Source: Caryophanales bacterium UBA4856 | GTDB taxonomy: Bacteria; Bacillota_I; Bacilli_A; RFN20; CAG-288 | DNA length: 64,000 nt | Direction: 5' to 3' | Assembly: GCA_002399765.1 (NCBI GenBank) | Contig: DHEG01000015.1 | Coordinates: forward strand, 70,973 to 134,972 | Shown: positions 8,116 to 17,549 of the stretch, in pieces | Layout: every line of letters starts with the position of its first letter | Numbering within the stretch: position 1 is the first letter of the stretch | Program-made: the position numbers and the translations under genes | Notes under the pieces: model-generated | Told to the model about the DNA's origin: nothing | The model's database searches: none | The model's input: the letters and a program-made list of their open reading frames with translations, nothing else

Positions 8116-9639
8116 TCAGATACTGATGCCCAAGCCGGCCAAGACCGGCAAGGAGATGGCCAGGTACATTGCCAGGGCGAATATGTCGGTGATGGAGGCA
8201 ATCAAGGGCCCCGACATCACCGCCGGATCGATTCCCAAGGCTTTGGCCGCAAAGGGCATGGAGCAGGCAAAGGTCTTACCTACCAAAATGCAGATAAGGA
8301 ACGTCACCGAGACCAAACCAGCCAGAAGGGGGAAGGCGACATTCTCACCCAACTGGTTTATGAAGGCAGCATTTTGGGCGCTTGAGGAATCTATGAAATT
8401 CCCATATAACTCGACTAGGGCCCAGCCGAAGTTGAACACGGCAACGATAAGTGCCGTCACCAAGGCGGCCCTGAATTCCTTCCAGACCACCCGCCAATAA
8501 TCCTTGGCCGTTATGTTGCCCAAGCCCAGTTCGCGAATTATCACGGAACTGGTCTGATCGCCGGAATCGCCGGAAGTGTCCTGTATGGCCGGTATGAAAG
8601 CCGTGAACAGAGGGATGGCGACAAGCAAGTTATCGAAGTAGGAGATAAGCATTCCGGTAAAGGTATTCAAAACCAGTAGCACTATCAACCAGGGAATGTA
8701 TGATCGCGATATGGTCAAGACCCGGTTCTGGAGATAGGGGATGTTGGTAGGGGTCACGCCGGCCGATTTCTGGGCATCCTCGGTATCCTGCTTCACTTCG
8801 ACATCCATCGCATCATCGAAGGTGACTATGCCCATCATGCGGCCCTTTGAGTCGACTACGGGAAGTACGGGTACATCGTATTCCTTCACCACGTTGACCA
8901 TATCCTCCCGATCGGTGGTGACGCGAACGGATACGAAGTCCTTGATCATGAAGTCCTTGACCTTGACATCGGGATTTTCGAAGAGCAGGTCCTGCAAGGC
9001 GAACTGACCCACAAGCCGCTCGTCTTGGTCGAGGACGAATATGGTCCGGACCGTCTCGGCGATGGGGCCATCGTGCCTGACCTTTTCCAAGGCCTCCTTG
9101 CAGGTCATCTCGGCGCCGACCGAGACGTACTCGGAGGTCATTATGGCTCCGGTAGAGTCCTTCGGATAGGAGAGGAAATCCTCTACGGTAAGCTTCTTGT
9201 TCTTGTCGGCCGATCCCAATACCTTGTCTGTCAGACCCTTGGGCAGGACGGCGACGAAATCAGTAAGGTCATCGGAATGCATCCCTTCCATAAGGCGGGA
9301 GAGGCTCTTTGGATCGAGCGCCTTCGCAATCGCAATCTTCCTTCTATCGGAAAGGTAGGAAAAAATGTCGGGTGCCTGGGGAAGATCGACGGCGACGAAG
9401 AAGAAATCGCAATCCGCCACGCTAAGTCCTTCCAAAGCGTTGGCAATCCTGACTTCGGAATAAGATTTGACTATCTTCTTTAGGCCGTTTTCGTCTTTTG
9501 CAGCAATTAGGCCCTTTAGGTCCTGCCAGGAAAAAGAGCCGTCGGATTTCGTCTCTTCGACCTTCAAGTCCTTTCCGAGGAGCGATGCGGATTCCCCTTC
9601 GACCCCTGTTTCCTCTGCTTCCTTCCTCTTTCTTTTCAT
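8116..9639 (-). CDS. Magnesium transporter MgtE paralogue (copy 2)
   Basis: The 507-residue protein has the same architecture as its neighbour: an N domain preceded by a charged tail of about 45 residues, two CBS domains and five membrane segments. The DPAVMSGP pore motif is kept. The usually invariant GN motif is altered: the matching stretch reads PAIQDTSGDSGDQ, with D in place of both a glycine and the asparagine. It is first in the mgtE pair, with GGAGG 7 bases upstream of the ATG. The tandem copies may form mixed dimers, or one may have different ion preference. Confidence 0.88.
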   Translation of the reverse strand: MKRKRKEAEETGVEGESASLLGKDLKVEETKSDGSFSWQDLKGLIAAKDENGLKKIVKSYSEVRIANALEGLSVADCDFFFVAVDLPQAPDIFSYLSDRRKIAIAKALDPKSLSRLMEGMHSDDLTDFVAVLPKGLTDKVLGSADKNKKLTVEDFLSYPKDSTGAIMTSEYVSVGAEMTCKEALEKVRHDGPIAETVRTIFVLDQDERLVGQFALQDLLFENPDVKVKDFMIKDFVSVRVTTDREDMVNVVKEYDVPVLPVVDSKGRMMGIVTFDDAMDVEVKQDTEDAQKSAGVTPTNIPYLQNRVLTISRSYIPWLIVLLVLNTFTGMLISYFDNLLVAIPLFTAFIPAIQDTSGDSGDQTSSVIIRELGLGNITAKDYWRVVWKEFRAALVTALIVAVFNFGWALVELYGNFIDSSSAQNAAFINQLGENVAFPLLAGLVSVTFLICILVGKTFACSMPFAAKALGIDPAVMSGPLIASITDIFALAMYLAISLPVLAGLGISI

Positions 9640-9703
9640 GAAGCAGCCTCCGTTTGCACTTGTTTCGCCTTAGTCTAACCGGAACGGCACCATTGTGAAA
9701 CCA

Positions 9704-10444
9704 CTACTTCGAATGATTCTCCCTTTTTCGCCGGCTCTCTGTTGCGGCGGCCAAAAAGACAGCTGCCGCTACCGAGGCATTCAAGGACTGCACTTGGCCA
9801 GGCATCGGAATCTTGGCTACGAAATCGGCTTCCTTTATCAGCTTACTGGTGATCCCGAATCCTTCATTGCCGATGATGACGACGGTGGGGTAGGAATAAT
9901 CCAATTCGTCATAATAGGTCTCGCCTTGGCCAGCGGCAGCCACGGACCAAAAGCCAGCCTTCTTAAGTTCGGAGAGTGCCTGCGAAAGATTCGTGACCTG
10001 GCAGATGGGAACGATTTCGGTCGCCCCGGTCGACACCTTTACGACGATCGGGGTCACTCCCACTTCCCGTTCCTTGCGAAGGACCACGAAATCGACGGCG
10101 AACGCCCCGGCAGCCCTAATGGCACTGCCGAGATTGACCGGATCGTCAAGACCGTCAAGCATCAAAACCAACCCATTGCCCTTGGCCTTGGCCTTCTCCA
10201 GTTCCGCCGCAAAATCAGCATACCCAAAGTCATCGACTTCGGCGACCGCTCCCTGGTGTTTGGTGGTCTTGGCCATACGATCCAAGGCGCCCTTGTCGAG
10301 GAAGGAAAACTTCACGTGGTTCTCCACGCAGGAGTATTGAATCCTTTTGTCGGGTGAATCCTTGAACAGATAGACCTCTTTGGGTTTCCTGACGCCCTTG
10401 ATGGCATTGAGAACCGGGATCCTCCCATAAATTACATCAGCCAT
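9704..10444 (-). CDS. rlmB: 23S rRNA 2'-O-methyltransferase RlmB (TrmH/SpoU family)
   Basis: This 246-residue SPOUT enzyme methylates a guanosine 2'-OH in 23S rRNA using SAM. Family motifs are VLMLDGLDDPVNLGSAIR, VVIIGNEGFGIT and IPMPGQVQSLNASVAAAV, the last forming the knotted cofactor site. The N-terminal substrate domain starts with VIYGRIPVLNAI. I place the start at 10444 because AAGGAGG lies just before this ATG; a longer upstream reading would add 14 residues with no homology. It is divergent from dnaE. A second TrmH-type gene lies at 39898. Confidence 0.9.
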   Translation of the reverse strand: MADVIYGRIPVLNAIKGVRKPKEVYLFKDSPDKRIQYSCVENHVKFSFLDKGALDRMAKTTKHQGAVAEVDDFGYADFAAELEKAKAKGNGLVLMLDGLDDPVNLGSAIRAAGAFAVDFVVLRKEREVGVTPIVVKVSTGATEIVPICQVTNLSQALSELKKAGFWSVAAAGQGETYYDELDYSYPTVVIIGNEGFGITSKLIKEADFVAKIPMPGQVQSLNASVAAAVFLAAATESRRKRENHSK

Positions 10445-10554
10445 GAAAATCCTCCTTGATAGTTGTCGAACAAAAGGCCCTGGCAATATTCTACTTCCGA
10501 AAATGGACGCAAAGCCCTTAGACTATAATCCTTAGGGGATGAAAGGTGAGAATA

Positions 10555-13512
10555 ATGGGATTTGCGAATCTTTATTGCCACTCGGATTACCAATTCGGTG
10601 ACAGTTGCGTAATCCCTTCCGACTATGCCCATAGGGCCAAGTCCTTGGGCTATTCGGCTGTCGCGGTGGCCGACTATATGTCGCTCAAATCATTCCCGTC
10701 CTTCTTCGAAGCTTGCAAGGAAGAGGGGATAAAAGGCATAGGTGGCGCAGAGTTAAAGCTTTTGGGGGAAACGGGGACAAAGAATTGCGTCTTTTTAATC
10801 GAAAATGAAGATGGCTATCGCAATTTATGCAAGATAATATCTCTTAAAAAGGATGGTTATTATCCGGACGATTTGAAGGGATTGGCTCAAGGATTGCTGC
10901 CGGTTTTCCCGTCTTCTTCCTTAACGCGGCAATCTTTGGAAAGGGATGCCGCCTACTTCGTGACGTTCTCAAAAGTATTAGGGGACCTGTGGCTAGGCAT
11001 CGACATCAGAGCCAAAGGCGAGGAGCCGCAGATCAAGGCCATTCACGACTTTGCCTCGTCACATTCGTATAGGACAGTTGCGTTTCCGCTGGTCAGGTAT
11101 TTGGGAAAGCGTGGGAAGTTCATTATCGACGTAATCAATTCCGACTTGGAGAACAAGGCCCTGACACCCGAACAGATCAACGGCCAAGACGTTGGGGGGC
11201 CCGATTTCCTCTTGAGTCCCAAGGTGCTGGAGGAGATATATCCAGCCGAGGACATAAAGGAAGCCGGCAGGATTGCGGATCTTTGCAACTTCGACCTTTT
11301 CTCGACCAAAAGAGGCCGACTCTTGAGTTTCACTGGGACAAATGAGGGAGACAAGGAGGCTTTCGTCGCCAAGACCCACGAGGGGATGAAAAAGCGAGGC
11401 CTCGAAGGCAAGAAGGCCTATGAGGACCGTCTGGCCATGGAAACAAAAGTCATCATCGAGATGGGCTATGCCTCTTACTTCCTAATAGTCTCCGACTACG
11501 TAATGTTTGCAAAGAACAATGGCATCAAGGTTGGACCGGGCCGTGGCTCAGCGTGTGGCTCGCTCGTGTCGTTCCTTTTGGGGATAACGGAGGTCGACCC
11601 CCTTGAATTCGACCTCTCGTTCGAAAGGTTTCTAAACCCCAAGAGGGTGACCATGCCCGATATAGATATGGATTTCGAGGATGACAGAAGGGATGAGATA
11701 ACCAATTACCTAAAGAACAAATACGGCCCCTTCAGGGTTGCCCAAATCGTGACTTACCAAACCTATAAGACACGCTCCGCCATCAAATCCGCCGCCCACG
11801 CCCTGGGGATGCCCGACAACCGCATCACGGGCCTGGTCCGCTATATATCGCCAAAGATCGGATCCATAAGGGAAGCCTTGGAAAGAAGCAGCGACTTCCG
11901 TAGGCAATACGAAGATCCCTATTACCGAAAGGCCATTGAATTGGCAAAGCACCTCGAGGGTCTGCCGGTGAACACATCCATTCATGCCGCAGGTGTGATC
12001 CTGGCCGACAAGGACATCTACGAACAAGTGCCGCTCAGCGATGGCAAGGTTGGAATAGTTCAATACGAGTATCCCGAGATGGAAAGGCTTGGCTTCTTGA
12101 AGGTCGACCTCCTTTCGCTCCACTATCTAACCCTCCTAAAGGAGATAGAGGGAAGGATAAAATCAGACGGGAAGGAGATACCGGATTGCCAAAGCCAAAG
12201 AGACGATCCAGAGACTTACAAGACGATAAATTCGCTGGATCTCCTCTTGGTCTTCCAGCTGGATGGCGAGGGCATAAAGAAAGCGATTGCCCAAATAAGG
12301 CCCGAAAGGTTTTCGGATCTAGTGGCCCTCTTGGCATTGTATAGGCCCGGGCCGATGGAAAACATCCCAACCTATGCCCAAAGGAAGCACACGGGCAAGA
12401 TTCCCTCCTCCGGCTACCCAAAGCTGGACGAGATACTCAAGGATACCTATGGGATAATCATCTACCAGGAGCAGATCCTTAAGATAGCCCACCAGATAGC
12501 GGGCATGGACATGAGTGAGGCCGATCTGTTAAGAAGGGCCATCTCGAAAAAGGACGAAACGAAGCTGGCTGCCTACCGCAACGATTTCATCACGGGCGCA
12601 ATAAAGAACGGCCTGACCGATAAGGCGGCGCAGGGAATATACGACCTCATCTTGAAGTTTGCCAATTACGGTTTCAACAAATCACATTCCGTCGCCTATG
12701 CCTTCATAACTTTCGCAATGGCTTACCTGAAGACCCATTTCGCGAAAGAGTTCTACGAAGTGGCCCTGGGAGAGATCAGTTCTTCCGCTCCGGCCTTCAG
12801 GGATCTGGCAAAAGAACTTCAGCATCGGGGCTTGCGCCTCAAGCCGATCTCGGTGAACACCTCTGATTACGATGACTTGATCGACGATGGCAACGTTTAC
12901 CTTGGATTGAAAAGGACCAAGGCATTCCCCGATAAGTTGGCCCAAAGCATCCCCCTGGAAAGAAAGAAGGGTCCTTTTAAGAGCCTAGGTGACTTTCTCA
13001 TAAGGCTCTTCAAGGTCGCCCCTTTGGACGAAAGGATGATAAAGGGTCTATCAGATAGTGGCGCCTTGGATTGCTTTGGCTTCAATAGGGAATCCATTTC
13101 CGCAAAGGCCGCCGATTTGGCAAACTTTGCCGCCATCTCCATATCGGAATCGGCGCTTCCGGCCTTGGATAGCAAACCGGTGATTGGCCTGGAGAGGATC
13201 AAGGAATTCATACGCGAACTTCAATACAACGGTGTATCCCTGGCCTTTAACCTAAAAGACATAGTTGGCCCTTATTATCGTGAGCACCATTCGATCGGCA
13301 TAGTCGTCGAAGAGCCTTATTCCTCCCGGGGGGATTCGATAGTCACCCTGGCCAATGCCTTCGGAACCATGTCGTTCATCCTGCCATCGTCCTACAAGGT
13401 CAACCTATACGACATCATCACGTTCATTCCCATAAGGCCTTACCGATTCGGTCGCATTTGGGGTATGGCAGACATTAAGATAGTAAGCAATGAAGAAGGG
13501 GGCAAGAAATGA
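10555..13512 (+). CDS. dnaE: DNA polymerase III alpha subunit
   Basis: The 985-residue replicative polymerase of the DnaE class carries the catalytic MPDIDMDFEDD segment at residues 367-376 and the GPGRGSACGSLVSFL motif. The N-terminal PHP domain is degenerate: the expected metal-binding HxHxH start reads NLYCHS, and the expected TDH reads ADY. The C-terminal OB region is short, so the protein is shorter than the roughly 1100-1160 residues of many DnaE. ATG at 10555 is preferred to GTG at 10546 because AAAGGTGA is correctly spaced for it. It overlaps polA by 4 bases and heads a replication and repair operon. Confidence 0.93.
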   Translation: MGFANLYCHSDYQFGDSCVIPSDYAHRAKSLGYSAVAVADYMSLKSFPSFFEACKEEGIKGIGGAELKLLGETGTKNCVFLIENEDGYRNLCKIISLKKDGYYPDDLKGLAQGLLPVFPSSSLTRQSLERDAAYFVTFSKVLGDLWLGIDIRAKGEEPQIKAIHDFASSHSYRTVAFPLVRYLGKRGKFIIDVINSDLENKALTPEQINGQDVGGPDFLLSPKVLEEIYPAEDIKEAGRIADLCNFDLFSTKRGRLLSFTGTNEGDKEAFVAKTHEGMKKRGLEGKKAYEDRLAMETKVIIEMGYASYFLIVSDYVMFAKNNGIKVGPGRGSACGSLVSFLLGITEVDPLEFDLSFERFLNPKRVTMPDIDMDFEDDRRDEITNYLKNKYGPFRVAQIVTYQTYKTRSAIKSAAHALGMPDNRITGLVRYISPKIGSIREALERSSDFRRQYEDPYYRKAIELAKHLEGLPVNTSIHAAGVILADKDIYEQVPLSDGKVGIVQYEYPEMERLGFLKVDLLSLHYLTLLKEIEGRIKSDGKEIPDCQSQRDDPETYKTINSLDLLLVFQLDGEGIKKAIAQIRPERFSDLVALLALYRPGPMENIPTYAQRKHTGKIPSSGYPKLDEILKDTYGIIIYQEQILKIAHQIAGMDMSEADLLRRAISKKDETKLAAYRNDFITGAIKNGLTDKAAQGIYDLILKFANYGFNKSHSVAYAFITFAMAYLKTHFAKEFYEVALGEISSSAPAFRDLAKELQHRGLRLKPISVNTSDYDDLIDDGNVYLGLKRTKAFPDKLAQSIPLERKKGPFKSLGDFLIRLFKVAPLDERMIKGLSDSGALDCFGFNRESISAKAADLANFAAISISESALPALDSKPVIGLERIKEFIRELQYNGVSLAFNLKDIVGPYYREHHSIGIVVEEPYSSRGDSIVTLANAFGTMSFILPSSYKVNLYDIITFIPIRPYRFGRIWGMADIKIVSNEEGGKK

Positions 13513-16148
13513 GTAGGACATTCATATTGGACGGGAATTCGCTTCTGTTCAGGTGCTTCTTCGCGACGTTCCATCCCGGCACACCATTGATGACCAATCA
13601 CGCCGGAGTCCCCACGAATGCCATCTTTGGCTTCGTCAAGATGATTTCCTCCTTGAAGCACGATCTAGGTAACGGCGACAGGATGGTGGTCTGTTTCGAT
13701 ACCGGTCACCCCACCTTCAGGTCAAAGGAAATAGCAAACTACAAGGCCCAAAGGAAGCCCATCGATCCGGCTTTGAAGCTCCAGATGCCCATAGCCCATG
13801 CCTTCTTGGATGCCTATGGAATCGACCATGCCGAAATGGAAGGCTACGAAGGGGACGATGTCGCCGGCTCCCTCGCCAAGTATTCCGAGAAACAGGGGGA
13901 TCATGTAATCCTCTTCACTTCCGACAAGGACTTCCTGCAGTTGGTCGACGATAATACGGAAGTCCATTCACTGCGCAAGGGCTTGACCGACGTCATCGTC
14001 TATACCAAGGACAACGTAAAGGAACTGTTTGGCTGTCGCGCCGATCAAGTGGTCGACTTCAAGGCCATAGCCGGAGACCCTTCCGACAATTACAAGGGAA
14101 TACCCCACGTTGGCGAGAAGACGGCCTTCAAGCTGCTGGACAAGTACGACCACCTAGAGGACATCCTTACCGCGTTCAAGGGCGATGACAAAACCGCTTT
14201 GGGCCGTAACCTGAACGCCGGGGCCGAGCAAGGAAGGCTCTGTCTGAAGATTGCCACAATCAAAACCGATCTGGATGTCAAGGCCATATACGACAGAAGC
14301 GAACCCGAGGTGGTCAACAAGGAGAAATTGAAGGCCTTCTTCGACGAATACGATCTCCATAAGTTCGCCTTCGCCTTGGGTCTTCCTGCCGGTGAGCCCA
14401 AAGCCTTTCAACAGCAGGCCATGGAAGAAGCTCCTGAGGCCGATGTCGCCCATGGGAAGGAAAGCCAGGTCGAGTACAAAAGGGAGGCCGACTTTTCATA
14501 TGCGTTCGTCAAGGATTTAGACTTTGGGGAAAGCCCGGTTGGGGTTTCGGCGATCATCGATGGCTCCAACGAAAACGCCTCTCCCATTCTGGGGTTGGCA
14601 ATCGTCTACGGTAACGGCAAGCAGGAAGTGATAGAGAAGAACGACATAGCTGGTGGTGGAAGACTCAGGGAATGGCTCGCCGGCGATGCCCCCAAGTCGT
14701 CTTTGGACAGCAAGACCCTGTATGTGGTCTGCAATCGCCTGGGTCTATCGGTTTCGGGAATAGTCTTCGACTTCATCCTGGCCTCCTACTTGATAGACAG
14801 CGACCATGCCGCCGATCTAGATGACGCCTTCAAGAGGATGGACATACACCTTCCCGTCAACGCAATAGACAGGATTACGACTGCCAACGCCTTGATGATG
14901 GCAAACGAAGAATTGCTTCTCAAAGCGATATCCTCTCAGGACTCAATGATTCTCCTGACTGAGGTAGAGCTTCCGCTTGCAAAGAACTTGGCAAAGATGG
15001 AGATTGAGGGAATGCCAATAGACCTTGGCACACTTTCCACTATCGGGGAAAGCTATCGAAAGATCTTGGAACAGTTGCAGGAGCAGATCTACCAGTATGC
15101 CGGAGAAGAGTTCAACATCAAATCGCCCATGCAGGTCTCCCACATTCTCTTCGAAAAGCTCGGTCTCCAAAAAGGGCCAAAGGAAAACGGAAGTTCAATA
15201 GAGGTCTTGACGAACCATTACGAAGACCATCCAATCGTGCCTTTGATAATCGCCCATCGCACCTATTCGAAGATAATCTCCGGATACATCGAGGCACTTC
15301 CCAAGCACGTCTTCCCCGATGGCAAGATCCATGCCGTAATCAACCAGACCATGACTTCCACCGGTCGTCTTTCGATGTCGGAACCCAACCTCCAAAACGT
15401 ATCCATCAGAAAGGAGGAGGGAAAGGAGATCAGGAAGGCCTTCTTCTATCCCGATTCGGATTATGAGTTCCTGTCATTGGATTACTCCCAGATCGAGTTG
15501 CGGGTTTTGGCCTCCCTGGGCAACATCAAGAACCTGATCGAGGTATGCAACTCCGGCGAAGACATCCATAAAGCCACGGCCTCAAAGGTATTCGGCGTTC
15601 CAATAGACCAAGTGACCCCTGAGATGAGGCGGAAGGCCAAGACGGTAAACTTCGGGATAGTCTACGGAATATCGGCCTATGGACTGAAGCAGCGCCTGGG
15701 AATCTCGTTTGCCGAGGCTAGGCAAACCATAGACCTCTTCAAGAGCAATTTCGAGGGAATAGACCAATACGAGGATAGCCAGATCGCCTTTGCCCGAACC
15801 AACGGATACGTGAAGACGATACTGAACCGGAGACGCTATTTCCCCGACATCAACTCTCCCATAAGGATGAAGCGCTCCTTCTCGGAAAGGGCGGCGGTCA
15901 ACGCGACAATCCAGGGTTCCGCCGCGGATCTTATCAAGGTCGCCATGAATAAAGTGAGCAAACTCCTGGAAGGCAAGAAGACCAAGATGATACTTCAGAT
16001 CCATGACGAGTTGGTGTTCAAGATATGCAAAGAGGAAGAAAAGGAACTCATCCCCGCGATAGCCAAGACCATGGATTCCGCCTTGCCCCTCAAGGTCAAA
16101 CTCACTGTCGATGGCCACACCGGCCATAGTTGGTACGACTGCAAATAG
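13509..16148 (+). CDS. polA: DNA polymerase I
   Basis: The 879-residue protein has an N-terminal 5'-3' exonuclease domain (residues 1-290, with EGDDVAG, TSDKDFLQLV and GDPSDNYKGIPHVGEKTA). A middle domain follows that no longer shows the DxE motif of proofreading exonucleases. The C-terminal polymerase domain has DYSQIELRVLA, the O-helix RRKAKTVNFGIVYG and QIHDELVF. It should process Okazaki fragments and fill repair gaps without proofreading, as in Bacillus. The start overlaps the dnaE stop (ATGA), which implies coupled translation. Confidence 0.95.
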   Translation: MSRTFILDGNSLLFRCFFATFHPGTPLMTNHAGVPTNAIFGFVKMISSLKHDLGNGDRMVVCFDTGHPTFRSKEIANYKAQRKPIDPALKLQMPIAHAFLDAYGIDHAEMEGYEGDDVAGSLAKYSEKQGDHVILFTSDKDFLQLVDDNTEVHSLRKGLTDVIVYTKDNVKELFGCRADQVVDFKAIAGDPSDNYKGIPHVGEKTAFKLLDKYDHLEDILTAFKGDDKTALGRNLNAGAEQGRLCLKIATIKTDLDVKAIYDRSEPEVVNKEKLKAFFDEYDLHKFAFALGLPAGEPKAFQQQAMEEAPEADVAHGKESQVEYKREADFSYAFVKDLDFGESPVGVSAIIDGSNENASPILGLAIVYGNGKQEVIEKNDIAGGGRLREWLAGDAPKSSLDSKTLYVVCNRLGLSVSGIVFDFILASYLIDSDHAADLDDAFKRMDIHLPVNAIDRITTANALMMANEELLLKAISSQDSMILLTEVELPLAKNLAKMEIEGMPIDLGTLSTIGESYRKILEQLQEQIYQYAGEEFNIKSPMQVSHILFEKLGLQKGPKENGSSIEVLTNHYEDHPIVPLIIAHRTYSKIISGYIEALPKHVFPDGKIHAVINQTMTSTGRLSMSEPNLQNVSIRKEEGKEIRKAFFYPDSDYEFLSLDYSQIELRVLASLGNIKNLIEVCNSGEDIHKATASKVFGVPIDQVTPEMRRKAKTVNFGIVYGISAYGLKQRLGISFAEARQTIDLFKSNFEGIDQYEDSQIAFARTNGYVKTILNRRRYFPDINSPIRMKRSFSERAAVNATIQGSAADLIKVAMNKVSKLLEGKKTKMILQIHDELVFKICKEEEKELIPAIAKTMDSALPLKVKLTVDGHTGHSWYDCK

Positions 16149-16169
16149 AAACAAGGAGAGGAATGCCAG

Positions 16170-17546
16170 ATGCCTGAACTTCCGGAAGTCGAAACCGTCA
16201 GGAGGGTGCTTGCGAAGAAACTTGTTGGCAAAACCTTCTCCGGTGCGACCGTATTTTGGCCTAAGTCAATCGCTACCGGGGCGGTTGCTTTCTCCAAGGA
16301 AATAGGGGAAAGAACAATCGAAGAGGTAAAACGCCGTGGCAAATTCCTTCTTATCGGCTTTGACGACCATTCCCATTTGGTCTGCCATTTGCGGATGGAA
16401 GGCAAACTCTTCCTCTTCGGGAAAGGCGAAACCGATTTTGGCAAGTTTGCTCGCGTGATCCTCCATCTAGCCGATGGCGAAGAACTCGTCTTTGACGACA
16501 TAAGGAAATTCGGGCGCTTCTGGTTCTATCCGCCCAAGCAGCCAATCACCTGCATTGAAAATCTCGGACCGGAAGCAAATGATTTATCGCCACAGTATGT
16601 GTTGAGCATCCTTAAGGCAACCTCAAGACCCATTAAGGAAGTGTTGCTGGATCAAACAAAGTTTGCCGGGATCGGCAATATCTATGCAGACGAGATCTGT
16701 TTTGCGGCTAAGATAAACCCCTTCCAGAAAGCCACCAAGATTGCGACTGCCCATAACGCCGCCCTGATCGCTTCCGAGGCCAAGAGGATTCTCGATTCGG
16801 CCATCGAATGCCATGGCTCGACCGTAAGGACCTATAGGGCCTCAAATAAGGTACTCGGCCAGTACCAGTCCCATCTCTTCGTCTACTCCCGCTCCGGGAA
16901 GAAATGCTTGGTCTGCGGGACAAAGATCATGAAGAGGGAACTGAATGGCAGGGGCACTTCTTTTTGTCCCCATTGCCAAAAGGTCCCAAAGGTCATAGGC
17001 ATCACGGGCGGGATCGCCTCCGGAAAGACGACGATAAGGAAAATCCTCGAGGAGATGGGCTTCAAGGGGATCGATACGGATTCCTTGGCAAAGGAAATGT
17101 ATGGCGAAGCCCGGGTAAGGGACAAGCTGGAGAAGTCTTTCCCGGATTTGTTCGACAAAAGCGGGAACCTGGACAAAGGCAGGCTCTATCGTCTCCTCCT
17201 TGACGACAAGGCAGGAAGGAGGAAATGGCTTGGAATCCTTTACCCCCTGCTCAAGGAACGTATCGTCAGGATGTTGGACGACGAGCCGGACACGCCCTTC
17301 GCCATCGAGGCACCCCTGCTCTTCCAGGCCCATCTGGGCACCCTTTGCTCCCTGGTGATACTTGCCCTTACCAAAGACCCTTTGGCCAAACTGAAGGAAA
17401 GAGGCGATCCCCATCCCCAGCTTTCCTTTGCCTTAGGGCAAACAAATACCGATTGGATAAAGCACCGAAAGGACTGCGATAGGACAATCGAGACCGACAG
17501 TCCCTTGGCATCATTGCCCGCCAAGGTGAGGGAAGCGCTTGAATGA
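16170..17546 (+). CDS. MutM-CoaE fusion: Fpg DNA glycosylase plus dephospho-CoA kinase
   Basis: One 458-residue frame encodes two complete enzymes. Residues 1-271 are formamidopyrimidine-DNA glycosylase (MutM): catalytic N-terminal PELPEVETVRR and a zinc finger with CLVCG and CPHC. Residues 272-458 are dephospho-CoA kinase (CoaE), the last step of CoA synthesis, starting VPKVIGITGGIASGKTT with its P-loop at 280-287, followed by DTDSLAKEMYG. No ATG, GTG or TTG codon lies between zinc finger and P-loop, so CoaE cannot be made separately by ordinary initiation. mutM and coaE are often adjacent after polA in Bacilli, which fits fusion by loss of a stop. Confidence 0.92.
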   Translation: MPELPEVETVRRVLAKKLVGKTFSGATVFWPKSIATGAVAFSKEIGERTIEEVKRRGKFLLIGFDDHSHLVCHLRMEGKLFLFGKGETDFGKFARVILHLADGEELVFDDIRKFGRFWFYPPKQPITCIENLGPEANDLSPQYVLSILKATSRPIKEVLLDQTKFAGIGNIYADEICFAAKINPFQKATKIATAHNAALIASEAKRILDSAIECHGSTVRTYRASNKVLGQYQSHLFVYSRSGKKCLVCGTKIMKRELNGRGTSFCPHCQKVPKVIGITGGIASGKTTIRKILEEMGFKGIDTDSLAKEMYGEARVRDKLEKSFPDLFDKSGNLDKGRLYRLLLDDKAGRRKWLGILYPLLKERIVRMLDDEPDTPFAIEAPLLFQAHLGTLCSLVILALTKDPLAKLKERGDPHPQLSFALGQTNTDWIKHRKDCDRTIETDSPLASLPAKVREALE

Positions 17547-17549
17547 AGG

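Noticed and set aside
10546-10554. GTG start for dnaE
   Set aside because: The Shine-Dalgarno sequence would overlap the codon itself; ATG at 10555 is correctly spaced.
16928-17090. Separate coaE gene inside the mutM frame
   Set aside because: No start codon lies between the zinc finger and the CoaE P-loop; the first methionine after it would delete the P-loop.
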